Position numbers and translations under genes: made by a program. A stretch of DNA of 64,000 nucleotides from Actinacidiphila acidipaludis (GTDB lineage: Bacteria; Actinomycetota; Actinomycetes; Streptomycetales; Streptomycetaceae). The stretch covers positions 62,001-126,000 of the forward strand of contig NZ_JAINZZ010000002.1 in NCBI RefSeq assembly GCF_019890725.1. Reading direction: 5' to 3'. This document shows, in pieces, positions 27,861 to 37,700 of this stretch; position 1 is the stretch's first letter; each line of letters starts with the position of its first letter. The notes below the pieces were generated by a model that saw only the letters and a list, made by a program, of their open reading frames with translations, did no database searches and was not told the DNA's origin.

Positions 27861-28471
27861 GTGGACGCACGCACCGCGGAACAGATCCTGAGGGAGAGCT
27901 GGGAGCGGTACGCCCAGGAGACGCTCGCGGATGCCGGCCAGGAGTACCCGGGCCGGGACAGGGTCGTCGCACTCTTCGGAGAACCGGCCGCGTTCGAGGA
28001 AGTCGTCGCGCCCTTCGGTACCCGGTGGCCCGGTCTCGCAGGCGTGTCGTCCGAGCCCCGGCGGACGCCGGTCATGTGGCGGCGCGGGTGCTCGCCACTC
28101 TGTTGGAGGACGACGGCGCCGTTGAGGACCTGGGCCTTCTGGACCGGCCCCACCTGAGCAAGGATCTGGCCGGCCTTGCCGAGGAAAGCGGTCTGGACGG
28201 CGGCCGTTGGCCCTACGACCTGGCGGACGTCGTCACGGTGCTGCGGTCGTGGGAGGAGCGCTTCGGTACCCGGCTGGTCGGGCGCGGGGACGACCGCATG
28301 GTGGTCTCGGTGGCGGCGCCCGTCACGACGTCGAGTGAAGCCGAAGCCATCGCCGCTGAGCACTTCGCGTTCGCGTCCGACACCATCACCCAGGGCGACG
28401 ACGAATCCCTGCGCGCCTACGCCGCCCACCAGATTCTGGGCGCGCAGGTGTGGTCCTTCTGGGGGGACTAG
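27861..28471 (+). pseudogene. DUF4253-like protein gene, frameshifted at a C-run
   Basis: Two overlapping frames together make one protein. From GTG 27861 (GGGGGAGG six bases upstream) the frame reads VDARTAEQILRESWERYAQE through FGTRWPGLAGVSSEP. A frame shifted by -1 continues DAGHVAARVLATLLEDDG to the end at 28471. The C-terminal part (VLRSWEERFGTRLVG, AAEHFAFASDTITQG, VWSFWGD) is the DUF4253 C-terminus. Adding one C to the CCCC run at 28056-28059 joins the frames without loss (SSEPPADAGHVAA), giving about 203 residues. This could be a real mutation or a base-calling error. Function unknown; DUF4253 genes often occur near SUKH-type genes in actinobacteria, as here. Confidence 0.7.
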
Positions 28472-28481
28472 CGAGCGAGGG

Positions 28482-28916
28482 CTACACGTACCAGTCGTCG
28501 CCGCCCTCGGCGAGGGAACGGCCGAGGTAGTCCCGCAGGTCGCTCGCCACCCAGCGGCGGCTGTCGGTCTCGTGCTCCCAGACGAAGATGTCCGGCCGCT
28601 GCGGGGCCTCTACGAAGGCGAACTGGTCCCCGCCCCCGTTGTCGCCGAAGAAGAGGAAGGAGTCGAAGGACATGGAGAGCTGGGCGAGGGAACGGTCGGT
28701 CCGGATGAAGATGTTCTGCTCGACGATCTCCTCGACCGGCCAGACGGTGTCGACCCCGGTGTGCCCGATGATGCCGCCGCACTCCAGGAGCAACTGCCCC
28801 AGCCCGGCGGGCAGGTCACGCCCGAGGCGTGCCTCCGCGTCAGCAAGGTCCGCCACCTGCGCGGGACTTCGGAATCGCGCCCCGGGAAAGACCTGGAGTG
28901 CCGCTTCTCTCCACAT
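28482..28916 (-). CDS. SUKH (SMI1/KNR4) domain protein
   Basis: A 144-residue cytoplasmic protein consisting of one SUKH-family domain: DLADAEARLGRDLPAGLGQLL, then LLECGGI, WPVEEIVEQN, and the family block FLFFGDNGGGDQFAFVEA with DIFVWEHETDSRRWVASDL. SUKH proteins are commonly immunity proteins of polymorphic toxin systems, but solitary ones are also frequent. No toxin gene with a matching delivery domain is visible nearby. ATG 28916 has no strong ribosome site. It converges on the DUF4253-like gene with a 10-bp gap between stops. Confidence 0.82.
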   Translation of the reverse strand: MWREAALQVFPGARFRSPAQVADLADAEARLGRDLPAGLGQLLLECGGIIGHTGVDTVWPVEEIVEQNIFIRTDRSLAQLSMSFDSFLFFGDNGGGDQFAFVEAPQRPDIFVWEHETDSRRWVASDLRDYLGRSLAEGGDDWYV

Positions 28917-29058
28917 GGTCCGGGAGACTACCCAGCGCCCGGACCACGAAGGCAGCGGCCCCGCCCGCCGACTGCGCGCTGATCAACGAACTGATGGGCC
29001 ACGCCGGTTGGTAGGGATGCGTCATGCTGGGGTTCTTCCGTCGGCGCAGGGGGCAGGC

Positions 29059-29265
29059 ATGGGGGCGCGCGGCTTCTGGGCAATCTTCATCCGCAACGTG
29101 GTGTGCGCGGCGATCGGCACCGGAGTGCTCGCTGCCGCTTGGTGGTTGTTCTTCCGCCGGTGGCCCTGGGTCTGGGGTTCGGTCGTCTACGGGCTCTGGG
29201 TCCTCGGCCTGGTGGTGGCCATGTCCGTGATGCAGTGGCGGACCAGGCGCGGGATGTGGCGGTGA
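29059..29265 (+). CDS. Small two-helix membrane protein
   Basis: Not recognised. A 68-residue product starting at ATG 29059 (CGCAGGGGG upstream) with two hydrophobic segments: FWAIFIRNVVCAAIGTGVLA and VWGSVVYGLWVLGLVVAMSV, separated by a Trp/Arg loop (WWLFFRRWPWVW) and ending in a basic tail (RTRRGMWR). The hairpin topology is typical of small actinobacterial membrane proteins of unknown role. An in-frame extension upstream is possible but not hydrophobic. Confidence 0.5.
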   Translation: MGARGFWAIFIRNVVCAAIGTGVLAAAWWLFFRRWPWVWGSVVYGLWVLGLVVAMSVMQWRTRRGMWR

Positions 29266-29400
29266 CGGTGCCTGTCGCCCGCGTGGCGGCGCGCAAGGGG
29301 GCGCATCCCGGAGGGAGTCGCGTCGGCGGGATCACAGACGGGGGTCTGGTCGTTCGTGGCCGGCGTTGCCATGATCGCGGGGGGAGAGAAGAGGGGGGCG

Positions 29401-29703
29401 ATGCTTCACGAGATGTTGCTGGTCGCCGTGGTGATTGCCGTAGGGCTCTACGCGGCGATGGGCGTCATGGCCCTCACGACCGGCCGGGCCGTGCTGTGGC
29501 GGCGGGAGGACATCCTCCGGCCGCGGCTGTGGGGGTGGGGAGCCCTGCTCTTCGCGTCGGGGCTGGGGTTGTCCCGGTTCGCCGGCTCACTGCACGACCG
29601 CACCGTCTCCGACGTCGCCTTCGCCTGCAGCATGCTCCTGCTGATCTGCGGCGTGGTGCTGCAGCACTTCGGCCAGCGCGTCGGTCAGCGGGCCGGCCGC
29701 TGA
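29401..29703 (+). CDS. Small membrane protein with three predicted helices
   Basis: Not recognised. A 100-residue product from ATG 29401, preceded by GAGAAGAGGGGGG. Three hydrophobic stretches are visible: EMLLVAVVIAVGLYAAMGVM, LWGWGALLFASGLGLS and VAFACSMLLLICGVVLQHF, with a basic loop (WRREDILRPR) between the first two. It lies 135 bp after the previous small membrane protein on the same strand; the two may be transcribed together. An ATG 30 bp upstream is an alternative start. Confidence 0.55.
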   Translation: MLHEMLLVAVVIAVGLYAAMGVMALTTGRAVLWRREDILRPRLWGWGALLFASGLGLSRFAGSLHDRTVSDVAFACSMLLLICGVVLQHFGQRVGQRAGR

Positions 29704-29806
29704 CCTCGGCTGAGGCGGGGCCGCCGTCCCGGGCCTCCGAGGGGCTGAGGGCGGGGTGGGGCGGAGCGCACTGGCGGACTCCTGAGCCGGAAGTCCCCCG
29801 GACGGC

Positions 29807-30220
29807 TCAGCTGCGTGCCTCCCAGACCTCCCGGTCGGAAATGCAGACGGACGCGGATCCCGACCACCTCGGCACCTCCGGGAGTTCACGGACCATCGCG
29901 GGCACCTCGGGCTCGAACCGCAGCAGGACCACCGTCTTCCAGCCGTGCGGGATGGCGTCCCAGCTGTGTCCGAACTGCTGGGTGACGCCCATGACCGTCG
30001 CGGTCACCGACACGACGTCGGTCGGTTCGAGCCGCCGGTAGCAGTAGGCGAAACGTGTGCCGACCGGTATGTCGGCGGGGCTGTAGGCGAGGAACACCAC
30101 CTCCTCGTTCGCGGCGCGTTCGGGCAGCGCGTGCCCCACGTGTCCGAGCGACTCCACGCTGACACGGTTCTCGACCAGCAGCACGCGCTCACCGACGGGT
30201 ATGTCCCTCTCCGCTCTCAT
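29807..30220 (-). CDS. Conserved-looking small cytoplasmic protein of unknown function
   Basis: Not recognised. A 137-residue soluble product starting ATG 30220 with MRAERDIPVGERVLLVENRV. It contains strand-like blocks EVVFLAYSPADIPVGTRFAY and VVSVTATVMGVTQQFGHSWD, and ends in a Trp-containing tail. There is no signal peptide or membrane segment. Codon use is typical of the genome (strong G/C third positions), which supports it as a real gene although no start signal is strong. It stands alone between the small membrane protein and the GGCT-like gene, transcribed away from the latter. Confidence 0.55.
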   Translation of the reverse strand: MRAERDIPVGERVLLVENRVSVESLGHVGHALPERAANEEVVFLAYSPADIPVGTRFAYCYRRLEPTDVVSVTATVMGVTQQFGHSWDAIPHGWKTVVLLRFEPEVPAMVRELPEVPRWSGSASVCISDREVWEARS

Positions 30221-30326
30221 GCCGCCATTCTGATGCGGCGACGATCATGGAGGAACCAGGGCCCCCGCCCGTCCTCCCGGCGCTGCCGGAGCCGGCTCCC
30301 GCCCGGTGCGACGGCAAGATGAGGGT

Positions 30327-30962
30327 GTGGAGGACGAAGCGGTGCGCGACCGCGTCTGGTATGCCGCGTACGGGTCGAATACCCATCGCGCGCGGCTGGC
30401 GTGCTATCTGGAGGGCGGGCGGCCCGCCGGGGCGCTGCGGGTGTACCCGGGGGCCAGGGACCCGGCGCCCCCGCTGCGGTCGGCGGCGGTCGAACTGACG
30501 GGCGTGGTGTACTTCGCGACCCACTCGCCGGTGTGGGGCGGTGGCCGCGCCTTCTACGACCCGGACGCGGGGGGCCGTGCCCTGGCGCGGGCCCACCTCA
30601 TCACCGCCCAGCAGTTCTCCGACATCGCGGCCCAGGAGATGTACGGCGAACCCGGCGTCGATCTGGACCTCGCCGAGGTCCTGGCCACCGGCCGCTGCGT
30701 GCTGGGGCCCGGCCGCTACCAGACGCTGGTCCGGGCAGGGTTCCTCGACGGGCACCCGCTCCTCACCCTCACCGCGCCCTGGTCCCTCCGCGACCTGCCC
30801 TGGACCGCCCCCTCCGCCGCGTACCTGCGGCACCTGAGCGCCGGCCTGCGCGAGGCCGGCGCCTGGGACGACGCGGTGATCGCCCGTTACCTCGCCGCCT
30901 GCCCGGGCGCGGCCGGCCACTGGACCGCCGAGGGCGGCGTGCTGGGCCCCGCCGGGGCCTGA
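30327..30962 (+). CDS. Gamma-glutamylcyclotransferase (GGCT)-like protein
   Basis: A 211-residue cytoplasmic protein. The N-terminal motif VWYAAYGSNTHRARLACYL matches the YGS-N substrate loop of GGCT/AIG2-fold proteins. The YFATHSPVWGGGRAFYDPD block is characteristic of a Streptomyces subfamily that databases often mislabel as histone deacetylase. A Glu in AQEMYGEPG could supply the catalytic acid but I cannot confirm it. GTG 30327 is chosen because the fold begins shortly after; an earlier ATG at 30306 lies in less typical sequence. It is followed by tandem 14-bp repeats and a convergent gene. Substrate unknown. Confidence 0.65.
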   Translation: MEDEAVRDRVWYAAYGSNTHRARLACYLEGGRPAGALRVYPGARDPAPPLRSAAVELTGVVYFATHSPVWGGGRAFYDPDAGGRALARAHLITAQQFSDIAAQEMYGEPGVDLDLAEVLATGRCVLGPGRYQTLVRAGFLDGHPLLTLTAPWSLRDLPWTAPSAAYLRHLSAGLREAGAWDDAVIARYLAACPGAAGHWTAEGGVLGPAGA

Positions 30963-30975
30963 CCGCTCGCTCCTG

Positions 30976-31040
30976 ACCGCCCGGGTCCGACCGCCCGGGT
31001 CCGACCGCCGGCTCCTGACCGCCCGGGTCCGACCGCCCGG
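30976..31040. repeat. 14-bp tandem repeats between convergent genes
   Basis: The unit GACCGCCCGGGTCC occurs at 30976-30989, 30990-31003 and 31017-31030, with partial units between (31004) and after (31031). Each unit is itself near-palindromic, so the block can fold into several alternative hairpins. It fills the gap between the stops of the GGCT-like gene (30962) and the convergent propeller gene (31075), and may act as a two-way terminator. Confidence 0.7.
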
Positions 31041-31074
31041 CCCTGCCCCCCGAACCCGCGCCAACCACCTGACG

Positions 31075-32178
31075 CTACGGCAGGTACGCCGGTGCCAGAG
31101 CGGAACGGGTGAGGAGGCGCGGAGCGCCGGTGCCGTCGGCCGGCACGGAGTACAGGTCCGAGCCGTAGTCCCCGGGCAGCGCGTACACCAGCGTGTGGTC
31201 GTCCGACCAGACGGCCTGGTCGTCGACGTCGCGCGTCTCCGCCGTCGCGTGCTCGCGTCCGGTGGCCAGGTCGAGCACGTACAGCCGCCAGGGCGCGTCC
31301 GCGGGCAGGCCGGGGACGCGCTTCTTGTACGCGATGCGGGTGCCGTCGGGTGACAGGGACGGGCACTCGACGTTGCCGTGCACGGTCACCGCGGCCTTCG
31401 TCGCGGTGTCGCCGCGGATCAGGTACGTGTGGCCACCGGTCGCCACGGTGGCGTAGAAGTGGCGGTCGTCGGCGAAGGTGACACCCCAGAAGTTGAGGTC
31501 GGCGGCCCGGAGCCGCGAGCCGTCCCGGGTGACGGTGTAGTCCTCCAGCGTCGGCTCCAGGGCGCCGGTGCGGGTGTCCAGGATCGAGGTGCGCGTGGAG
31601 AAGTCGGTGCCCGCGTAGCTGTCGCCGCCGACGAAGACGGTCCAGGCGACCATCCGCCCGCTCGGCGAGACCCGGGCCCGGGTGGGGATGCCGGCCAGGT
31701 CGACCTTGCGGGTGACGTGCAGCCCGGCGTCCAGGACGACCGCGCGGTACGAGTCGCTGACCGGACCGTGCACCGCCTGCAGGCAGATGCCGGTGCCGCC
31801 CGCCGCGTAGAAGCGCAGGCACTTCACGCCGGAGGCGGTCCGCGGTCCGTCCGGGTCGCCGGCCGGCACGGTGGCCAGTTCGTCGCGGTGCGGACCCCAG
31901 GCCATCGAACGGAAGACGATGCGCTGCGGGCCGCCCGCGGTCAGCGACACGGCGCCGGAGGCCACCGTCGGGCCGCCCGGCTGGACCCGGTCCTTCGCGT
32001 GCGCGCGGTCCGAGGCCCGCCAGACGGCCGCCCCCGCGACGCACGCGAGCACCAGCACGCAGGCCAGCAGCACGAGCAGCCGCCGTCCGTTGCCCGACAC
32101 GGCCCCGCCACGACCGGGCGCCCCGGTATCCGGGCCCGCGGCGGCCGCCTCCCCGCGCACCTCGCCGACCTCAGCCAT
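31075..32178 (-). CDS. Membrane-anchored TolB/WD40-like beta-propeller protein
   Basis: A 367-residue protein with a short cytoplasmic leader, one signal-anchor (RRLLVLLACVLVLACVAGAA, about residues 32-52) and an extracytoplasmic repeat domain. The repeats look like propeller blades: ARVSPSGRMVAWTVFVGG, PSLSPDGTRIAYKKRVPG and WSDDHTLVYALPGDYG match the TolB-type SPDGxxIAY pattern. ATG 32178 fits the GGGAAGGGG site better than the GTG six bases earlier. The gene start overlaps the end of the MFS gene by 8 bp, so the pair is translationally coupled. It is probably a sensor or scaffold at the cell surface; no ligand is evident. Confidence 0.7.
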   Translation of the reverse strand: MAEVGEVRGEAAAAGPDTGAPGRGGAVSGNGRRLLVLLACVLVLACVAGAAVWRASDRAHAKDRVQPGGPTVASGAVSLTAGGPQRIVFRSMAWGPHRDELATVPAGDPDGPRTASGVKCLRFYAAGGTGICLQAVHGPVSDSYRAVVLDAGLHVTRKVDLAGIPTRARVSPSGRMVAWTVFVGGDSYAGTDFSTRTSILDTRTGALEPTLEDYTVTRDGSRLRAADLNFWGVTFADDRHFYATVATGGHTYLIRGDTATKAAVTVHGNVECPSLSPDGTRIAYKKRVPGLPADAPWRLYVLDLATGREHATAETRDVDDQAVWSDDHTLVYALPGDYGSDLYSVPADGTGAPRLLTRSALAPAYLP

Positions 32179-33481
32179 CCGCACCCCTTCCCGTCTCCGC
32201 CGCGGCCGCCGGCCGCAGCCGCAGTGACACCAGCACGCTCAGTGTCAGCGCCACCGCCGCGCCGCCGAGCGCGGACCGGTCGCCGAACGCGGTCCAGGCC
32301 GCGCCGAAGGCGATCGAGCACACGAACCGGGCCGCGGCCTGCCCGGTCTGCACCAGCGCCAGCCCGCTGGAGCGCAGCGCCGCCGGTACGGATCCGGCGG
32401 CCGCCGCCATCAGCACCCCGTCGGTCGCGGCGTAGAAGGTGCCGTGCAGGGCCAGCACCACGTACGGCAGGAGGCCGGCCCGCAGATGCGACAGCAGCAG
32501 CCCGTACGCGGCCAGCAGCGCGAGGTGCCCGCCGACGAACACCCGCCAGCGACCCACCCGGTCCGCCCAGCGGCCCAGCGGCACCGCCAGCAGCAGGAAC
32601 GCGGCGGCCGTGCCCAGCGGCAGCAGCGCGAACCAGCGATCGGGCACGCCCAGCCGCCGCTGCAGCAGCAGATAGACGAACGAGTCGCTGACCGTCGCCA
32701 GGCCCAGCGCCACCGCGCAGAGCGTGAGCCCGCGCAGCTCCCGCCGGCCCAGTAGTCCCAACGCGGCCCGCAGCGACGGGCGTTCGGGGGGCGCCGCGTC
32801 CGCGGGGGCCGCCGGGGCCGTGCCCGCAAGCCCCGGCTCGGGGGAGCGGGACGGCACGAACAGCAGCAGCACCACCACGCCGAGCGCGGCCACGCAGAAG
32901 CTGACCGTGAACACCGCGTCGTATCCCTCGGCGGCCTGGCGCAGGATCAGGAAGGCGGCCAGCGGTCCGAGCAGGGCGCCCGTGGTGTCCATCGCCCGGT
33001 GCACCCCGAACGCCCGGCCGCGGGTCTCCGGCGGCGAGGCGAGCGAGATCATGGCGTCGCGGGGCGCGGTGCGCAGCCCCTTGCCGGTGCGGTCGACGGC
33101 GAGCACCGCGCCGATCAGCGGCAGGGTGTGCACGGCGAGCAGCAGCGGCTTGCAGAGCGCGGACAGGCCGTACCCGAGGACGGCCACCGGCTTGTGCCGC
33201 CCGCCGCGGTCGGCGAGGTGCCCGCCGACCAGCCGGAACAGCGCGCTGAAGCCGTTGTAGACGCCGTCGAGCAGACCGAAGCCGAGCGGGGACAGGCCCA
33301 GCCCGGTGACCAGGTACAGCGGCAGCACGGCCGTGACCATCTCCGACGAGATGTCGGTGATCAGGCTGACCGCGCCGAGCGCGAGTACGGTGGCGCCGAC
33401 AGCCGTCCGCCCGGGGAACGGGCCCCGGGCGGACGGTGCGGTCACCGCGGGAGTGCTGCCGCGGCTCTCGCTGACGTACAT
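32171..33481 (-). CDS. Major facilitator superfamily transporter
   Basis: A 436-residue integral membrane protein with about twelve hydrophobic helices. The N-terminal half carries SLITDISSEMVTAVLPLYLV and the loop 2-3 motif GGHLADRGGRHKPV typical of MFS drug/metabolite antiporters, then DRTGKGLRTAPRDAMISLAS. The latter resembles a subgroup of uncharacterised actinobacterial MFS carriers. The central cytoplasmic loop (about residues 215-245) is Pro/Ala-rich. ATG 33481 abuts the phosphoesterase stop (33485) upstream, and the propeller gene overlaps its end, so the three genes from 34369 to 31075 probably form an operon. Substrate unknown. Confidence 0.85.
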   Translation of the reverse strand: MYVSESRGSTPAVTAPSARGPFPGRTAVGATVLALGAVSLITDISSEMVTAVLPLYLVTGLGLSPLGFGLLDGVYNGFSALFRLVGGHLADRGGRHKPVAVLGYGLSALCKPLLLAVHTLPLIGAVLAVDRTGKGLRTAPRDAMISLASPPETRGRAFGVHRAMDTTGALLGPLAAFLILRQAAEGYDAVFTVSFCVAALGVVVLLLFVPSRSPEPGLAGTAPAAPADAAPPERPSLRAALGLLGRRELRGLTLCAVALGLATVSDSFVYLLLQRRLGVPDRWFALLPLGTAAAFLLLAVPLGRWADRVGRWRVFVGGHLALLAAYGLLLSHLRAGLLPYVVLALHGTFYAATDGVLMAAAAGSVPAALRSSGLALVQTGQAAARFVCSIAFGAAWTAFGDRSALGGAAVALTLSVLVSLRLRPAAAAETGRGADG

Positions 33482-33484
33482 GCG

Positions 33485-34369
33485 TCAGTTGGCCCAGACG
33501 CCGGTGATGTCGGACGCGGACGCGGCCTGGCCGGCGTGCGTCGACGTCCCCGCCAGGTCCTCCAGGGTGCGCAGCAGGTTGTAGTGGTTGTACGTGGTGG
33601 CGCTGGAGCTGCCGGCGGTGACGGGCTGGCCGTACAGCACGGTCGGGATGCGGTTGCCGCTCAGCGAGTTGTCCTCGTCGAAGGTCACCACGAGCACGCT
33701 GTCGTGGGTCTTGGCCCAGGTGGCGTACGCGCCCAGGTTGTTCTTGATCCAGGTGTCGCCGGTGGACACCGAGCAGTCGTGCATGTCGCTGCACAGGTTC
33801 GGGGTCACGAACGACATCTTCGGCAGCGTGGAGTAGTCCGTGGGGAACTGCGCGAAGGTCTTCGCGGTGTTGACCGGGACGTTGGAGAAGCCGAACCACG
33901 GGTTGTGCTTCTGCGCGTAGTTGCCGCTCTTGCAGGTCGTGGAGCCCTGGCTGGGCAGGGTCTCGTTGTAGCTGCCCCAGGTCTTGCCGGCCGCGATCAC
34001 CTCGGAGCCGAGGTTGGCGGCGGAGCTGAAGCCGGGCTTGACGCAGCTGTCGTCGGTGACGCCCTGGGTGGAGCCGGAGAACAGGGCGTAGTAGTTGGGC
34101 TGGCTCGGGTGCGTGATCGCGTAGCTCTGCGTCAGGTTGGCGCCGCCCGCCTTGAGCGTGTTGTTGATGTACGGCGCGCTGGAGCTGCCGATCACCTGGC
34201 TGTAGGCGTGGTTCTCCATGACGACCACGACGACGTGGTCGGGGCTGGGCACGGCGCCCGCCGCGTGTGCGTTGCCGCCGAGGCCGGCCCACACTCCGGC
34301 GGACGCGGCGGCGAGGCCGCAGGCGGTCAGGAGCGCGGTGCGACGGCGGGGCGAGATCCACCCGGGCAC
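33485..34369 (-). CDS. Secreted phosphoesterase (PF04185-type acid phosphatase)
   Basis: A 294-residue exported enzyme. The signal peptide occupies about residues 1-36 (basic SPRRRTALLTA, cleavage near AHA-AG). The domain starts with HVVVVVMENHAYSQVIG, holding the metal-binding Glu-Asn of the alkaline-phosphatase-like fold, and continues with SYAITHPSQPNYYALFSG and VLVVTFDEDN, the late Asp-Glu-Asp motif. This set marks phosphoesterase-family proteins such as acid phosphatases and phospholipase C relatives; the short length fits the acid-phosphatase branch. GTG 34369 has GGAGGT five bases upstream. It is the first gene of the 34369-31075 group. Confidence 0.85.
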   Translation of the reverse strand: MPGWISPRRRTALLTACGLAAASAGVWAGLGGNAHAAGAVPSPDHVVVVVMENHAYSQVIGSSSAPYINNTLKAGGANLTQSYAITHPSQPNYYALFSGSTQGVTDDSCVKPGFSSAANLGSEVIAAGKTWGSYNETLPSQGSTTCKSGNYAQKHNPWFGFSNVPVNTAKTFAQFPTDYSTLPKMSFVTPNLCSDMHDCSVSTGDTWIKNNLGAYATWAKTHDSVLVVTFDEDNSLSGNRIPTVLYGQPVTAGSSSATTYNHYNLLRTLEDLAGTSTHAGQAASASDITGVWAN

Positions 34370-34731
34370 GGGTTACCTCCGGTAAGGGGAAGGGGAGTGC
34401 ACGGAACAGTGGTGTGCATGCCAAGCGTTGGGGCTGACGGGACCCCGGGGACACCCGCTGCCGGTGAACGACCGGCGAACGCTCGGCGCTCCCTCACGGG
34501 GTATGTGCCCGGTCCGGCACCCGGGGAACCGGCCGGACCAAGCCGGAAGCGGGCGGGGTGGTCACGCCCGGGCGGGCCGGTCGTCGGCCCATGCCGGTAC
34601 GGACCGGTCGGGGCCGTGGCGTTTCGGGCTCCGGCGCGGCCGGTTACGCTCGACTCACCTCTTGATCCACCGCCGGATCCCGCTCGTGATCCACCGCCCC
34701 GCGCCCCCGCCCCGGACCCCACGGAGAGCCG
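34370..34731. other. 362-bp divergent promoter region between phosphoesterase and glnE
   Basis: No gene is supportable here: frames entering from either side have no start signal and are shadows of glnE. It should hold the promoters of the phosphoesterase operon (leftward) and glnE (rightward). I found no clear operator or hairpin. Confidence 0.4.
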
Positions 34732-37700
34732 ATGCAAGGCCGACGCAGCAGTACGTTCTCCCGTCTGCTGCGTCATGGCTTCACCGATCCCGCCACGGCC
34801 GGGCGCCTGCTGGAGTCCGACGTGCTCAGCACCGTCCGCACCGACCCCGTGCTGCTCGAGGCGCTCGGCGGGACCGCCGACCCCGACCAGGCGCTGCTGA
34901 GCCTGGTCCGCCTCACCGAGGCCCTGGAGGAGCCCGAGCGGCGCGTCCTGCTGGACACGGTCACGACCGCCAAGCCGCTGCGGGACCGGCTGCTCGGCGT
35001 GCTCGGCGCCTCCGAGGCGCTCGGCGACCACCTGGCCCGGCACCCCGGCGACTGGCACGCGCTGGTCACCTACGAGGCCGCCGACCTGCACCCCGGCATC
35101 GTCGAGTTCGAGCGCGGCCTGGCCGGCGCCGACACGCCCGACGCGCTGCGCGCCGCCTACCGCCGGTGCCTGCTCGGCATAGCGGCCCGCGACGTGTGCG
35201 GGACCAGCGACCTGGTGCGCACCGCCGCCGAACTGGCCGACCTCGCCACCGCCACGCTGCGCGCCGCCCTGGCCATCGCCGCGGCCGAGCAGCCCGAGGA
35301 CGCGGCCGCCTGCCGGCTCGCCGTCATCGGCATGGGCAAGTGCGGCGGCCACGAGCTGAACTACGTCTCGGACGTCGACGTGATCTTCGTGGCCGAGCCG
35401 GCGGAACCCTCCGACGGCGAGGAGGGCGCGGCGGTCCAGGCCGCCACCCGGCTGGCCGCCCGCATGATGCGGGTGTGCTCGGACACCACCGTGGAGGGCA
35501 CCATCTGGCCGGTCGACGCCAACCTGCGCCCCGAGGGCAAGAACGGCCCGCTGGTCCGCACGCTCTCCAGCCATCTGGCCTACTACCGGCGCTGGGCCAA
35601 GACCTGGGAGTTCCAGGCGCTGCTCAAGGCCCGCCCGGTCGCCGGCGACCGCGTCCTCGGCGAGGAGTACATGGCCGCCATCGGGCCGATGGTCTGGCAG
35701 GCCGCGGAGCGCGAGAACTTCGTGACCGACGTGCAGCAGATGCGCCAGCGGGTGGTCGACAACATCCCGGCCGCCCAGGTGGACCGTGAGCTGAAGCTGG
35801 GACCCGGGGGCCTGCGGGACGTCGAGTTCGCGGTCCAGCTCCTCCAGCTCGTGCACGGCCGCACCGACACCTCGCTGCGCAGCAGCACCACGCTGACCGC
35901 CCTCGCCCAGCTCGCCGGGGGCGGCTACGTGGGCCGCGCCGACGCCGCCGCCCTGGACGAGGCCTACCGCTTCCTGCGGCTGATGGAGCACCGCATCCAG
36001 CTCCAGAAGATGCGCCGCACCCACCTCGTCCCGGCGGACGAGGCGTCGCTGCGGCGGCTCGGCCGCGGCCTGGGCTACCGCTCCGACCCGGTCGCCACCC
36101 TCAACCGGGAGTGGAAGCGGCACGCCATGGAGGTGCGGCGGCTGCACGAGAAGCTGTTCTACCGGCCGCTGCTGGACGCCGTCGCCCAGCTCGGCACCGA
36201 CGAGAGCCGGCTCAGCAGCGACGCGGCCCGGGAGCGGCTGCAGGCCCTCGGGTACGCCGACCCGGCGGGAGCGATGCGCCACCTGGAGGCCCTGGCCAGC
36301 GGCGTCAGCCGTGCGTCGGCGATCCAGCGGACCCTGCTGCCGGTGCTGCTCGGCTGGTTCGCCGACTCCGCCGACCCCGACGCGGGCCTGCTCGGCTTCC
36401 GCAAGGTGTCCGAGGCGCTCGGGAAGACCCCCTGGTACCTGCGGCTGCTGCGGGACGAGGGCGCCGCGGCGCAGCGCCTGGCCCGGGTGCTGTCCTCCGG
36501 GCGGCTCGCCCCCGACCTGCTGCTGCGCGCCCCCGAGGCCGTCGCGATCCTCGGGTCCAAGCAGGGGCTGACGCCGCGCGACCCGGCCGCGCTGGAGCAG
36601 GAGGTGCTCGCCGCGGTAGGCCGGGCGGACAACGCCGAGCAGGCCATCGCCGCCGTGCGCGGGGTGCGCCGCCGCGAGCTGTTCCGCACCGCGGCGGGCG
36701 ACCTGATCGACACCTACGGCGACGACACCGAGGAGCACCAGGAGGCGGTGGACGACGCCGCGGTGGTCGACCGGGTCGGCGCGGCCGTCTTCGGGCTCAC
36801 CTCGGCGACGCTGGCCGGAGCGCTGCGAGCCGCCGTCAACGCCGTCACCGGCGACGACGCCCAGCCGCTGCCCACCCGGTTCGCGCTCATCGGCATGGGC
36901 CGGCTCGGCGGCGGGGAGCTCGGCTACGGCTCCGACGCCGACGTGCTCTTCGTCCACGAGCCGTACGACCCGGCGGACGGCGGTGAGGCCGCCCGGGCCG
37001 CGCTGGCCGTCGCCAACGAGCTGCGCCGCCTGCTGCAGATCCCCACCGCGGACCCGCCGCTGCTCATCGACGCCGACCTGCGCCCGGAGGGCAAGAGCGG
37101 CCCGCTGGTGCGCAGCCTGGCCTCGTACGCGGCGTACTACCGGCGGTGGTCGCTGGTGTGGGAGAGCCAGGCGCTGCTGCGGGCGGCTCCGGTGGCGGGC
37201 GACGCCGAGCTGGGGCGGCGGTTCGTCGAGCTGATCGACCCGATGCGCTACCCCGAGGGCGGTCTGGCCGACGAGGGAGTGCGGGAGATCCGCCGGCTGA
37301 AGGCCCGGATGGAGTCCGAGCGGCTGCCGCGCGGTGCGGACCGCACCACCCACGCGAAGCTGGGCCGCGGCGGCCTGTCCGACATCGAGTGGACCGTCCA
37401 GCTGCTGCAGCTCCGGCACGGCGCCGAGGTGGAGTCGCTGCGCACCACCGGGACCCGTCAGGCGCTGGCCGCCGCACACGCCGCCGGGCTGATCGAGACG
37501 GACGACGCGCAGGTGCTGGACGACGCCTGGGTGCTGGCCACCCGGGTGCGCAACGCGGTCATGCTGGTCCGCGGCCGGCCGGGGGACACGTTCCCCAGTG
37601 ACGGCAGGGAACTGGCCGCGGTCGGCCGGTACCTGGGCTATCCGCCCGGTCACGTCGGCGACATGGTCGAGGACTACCGGCGCCGCACCCGGCGCGCCCG

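Noticed and set aside
28960..29014. C-terminal string CALINELMGHAGW ending in a stop, resembling the end of a tyrosine recombinase
   Set aside because: Only about a dozen residues match; no catalytic Arg/His/Tyr residues or att-like repeats are nearby.
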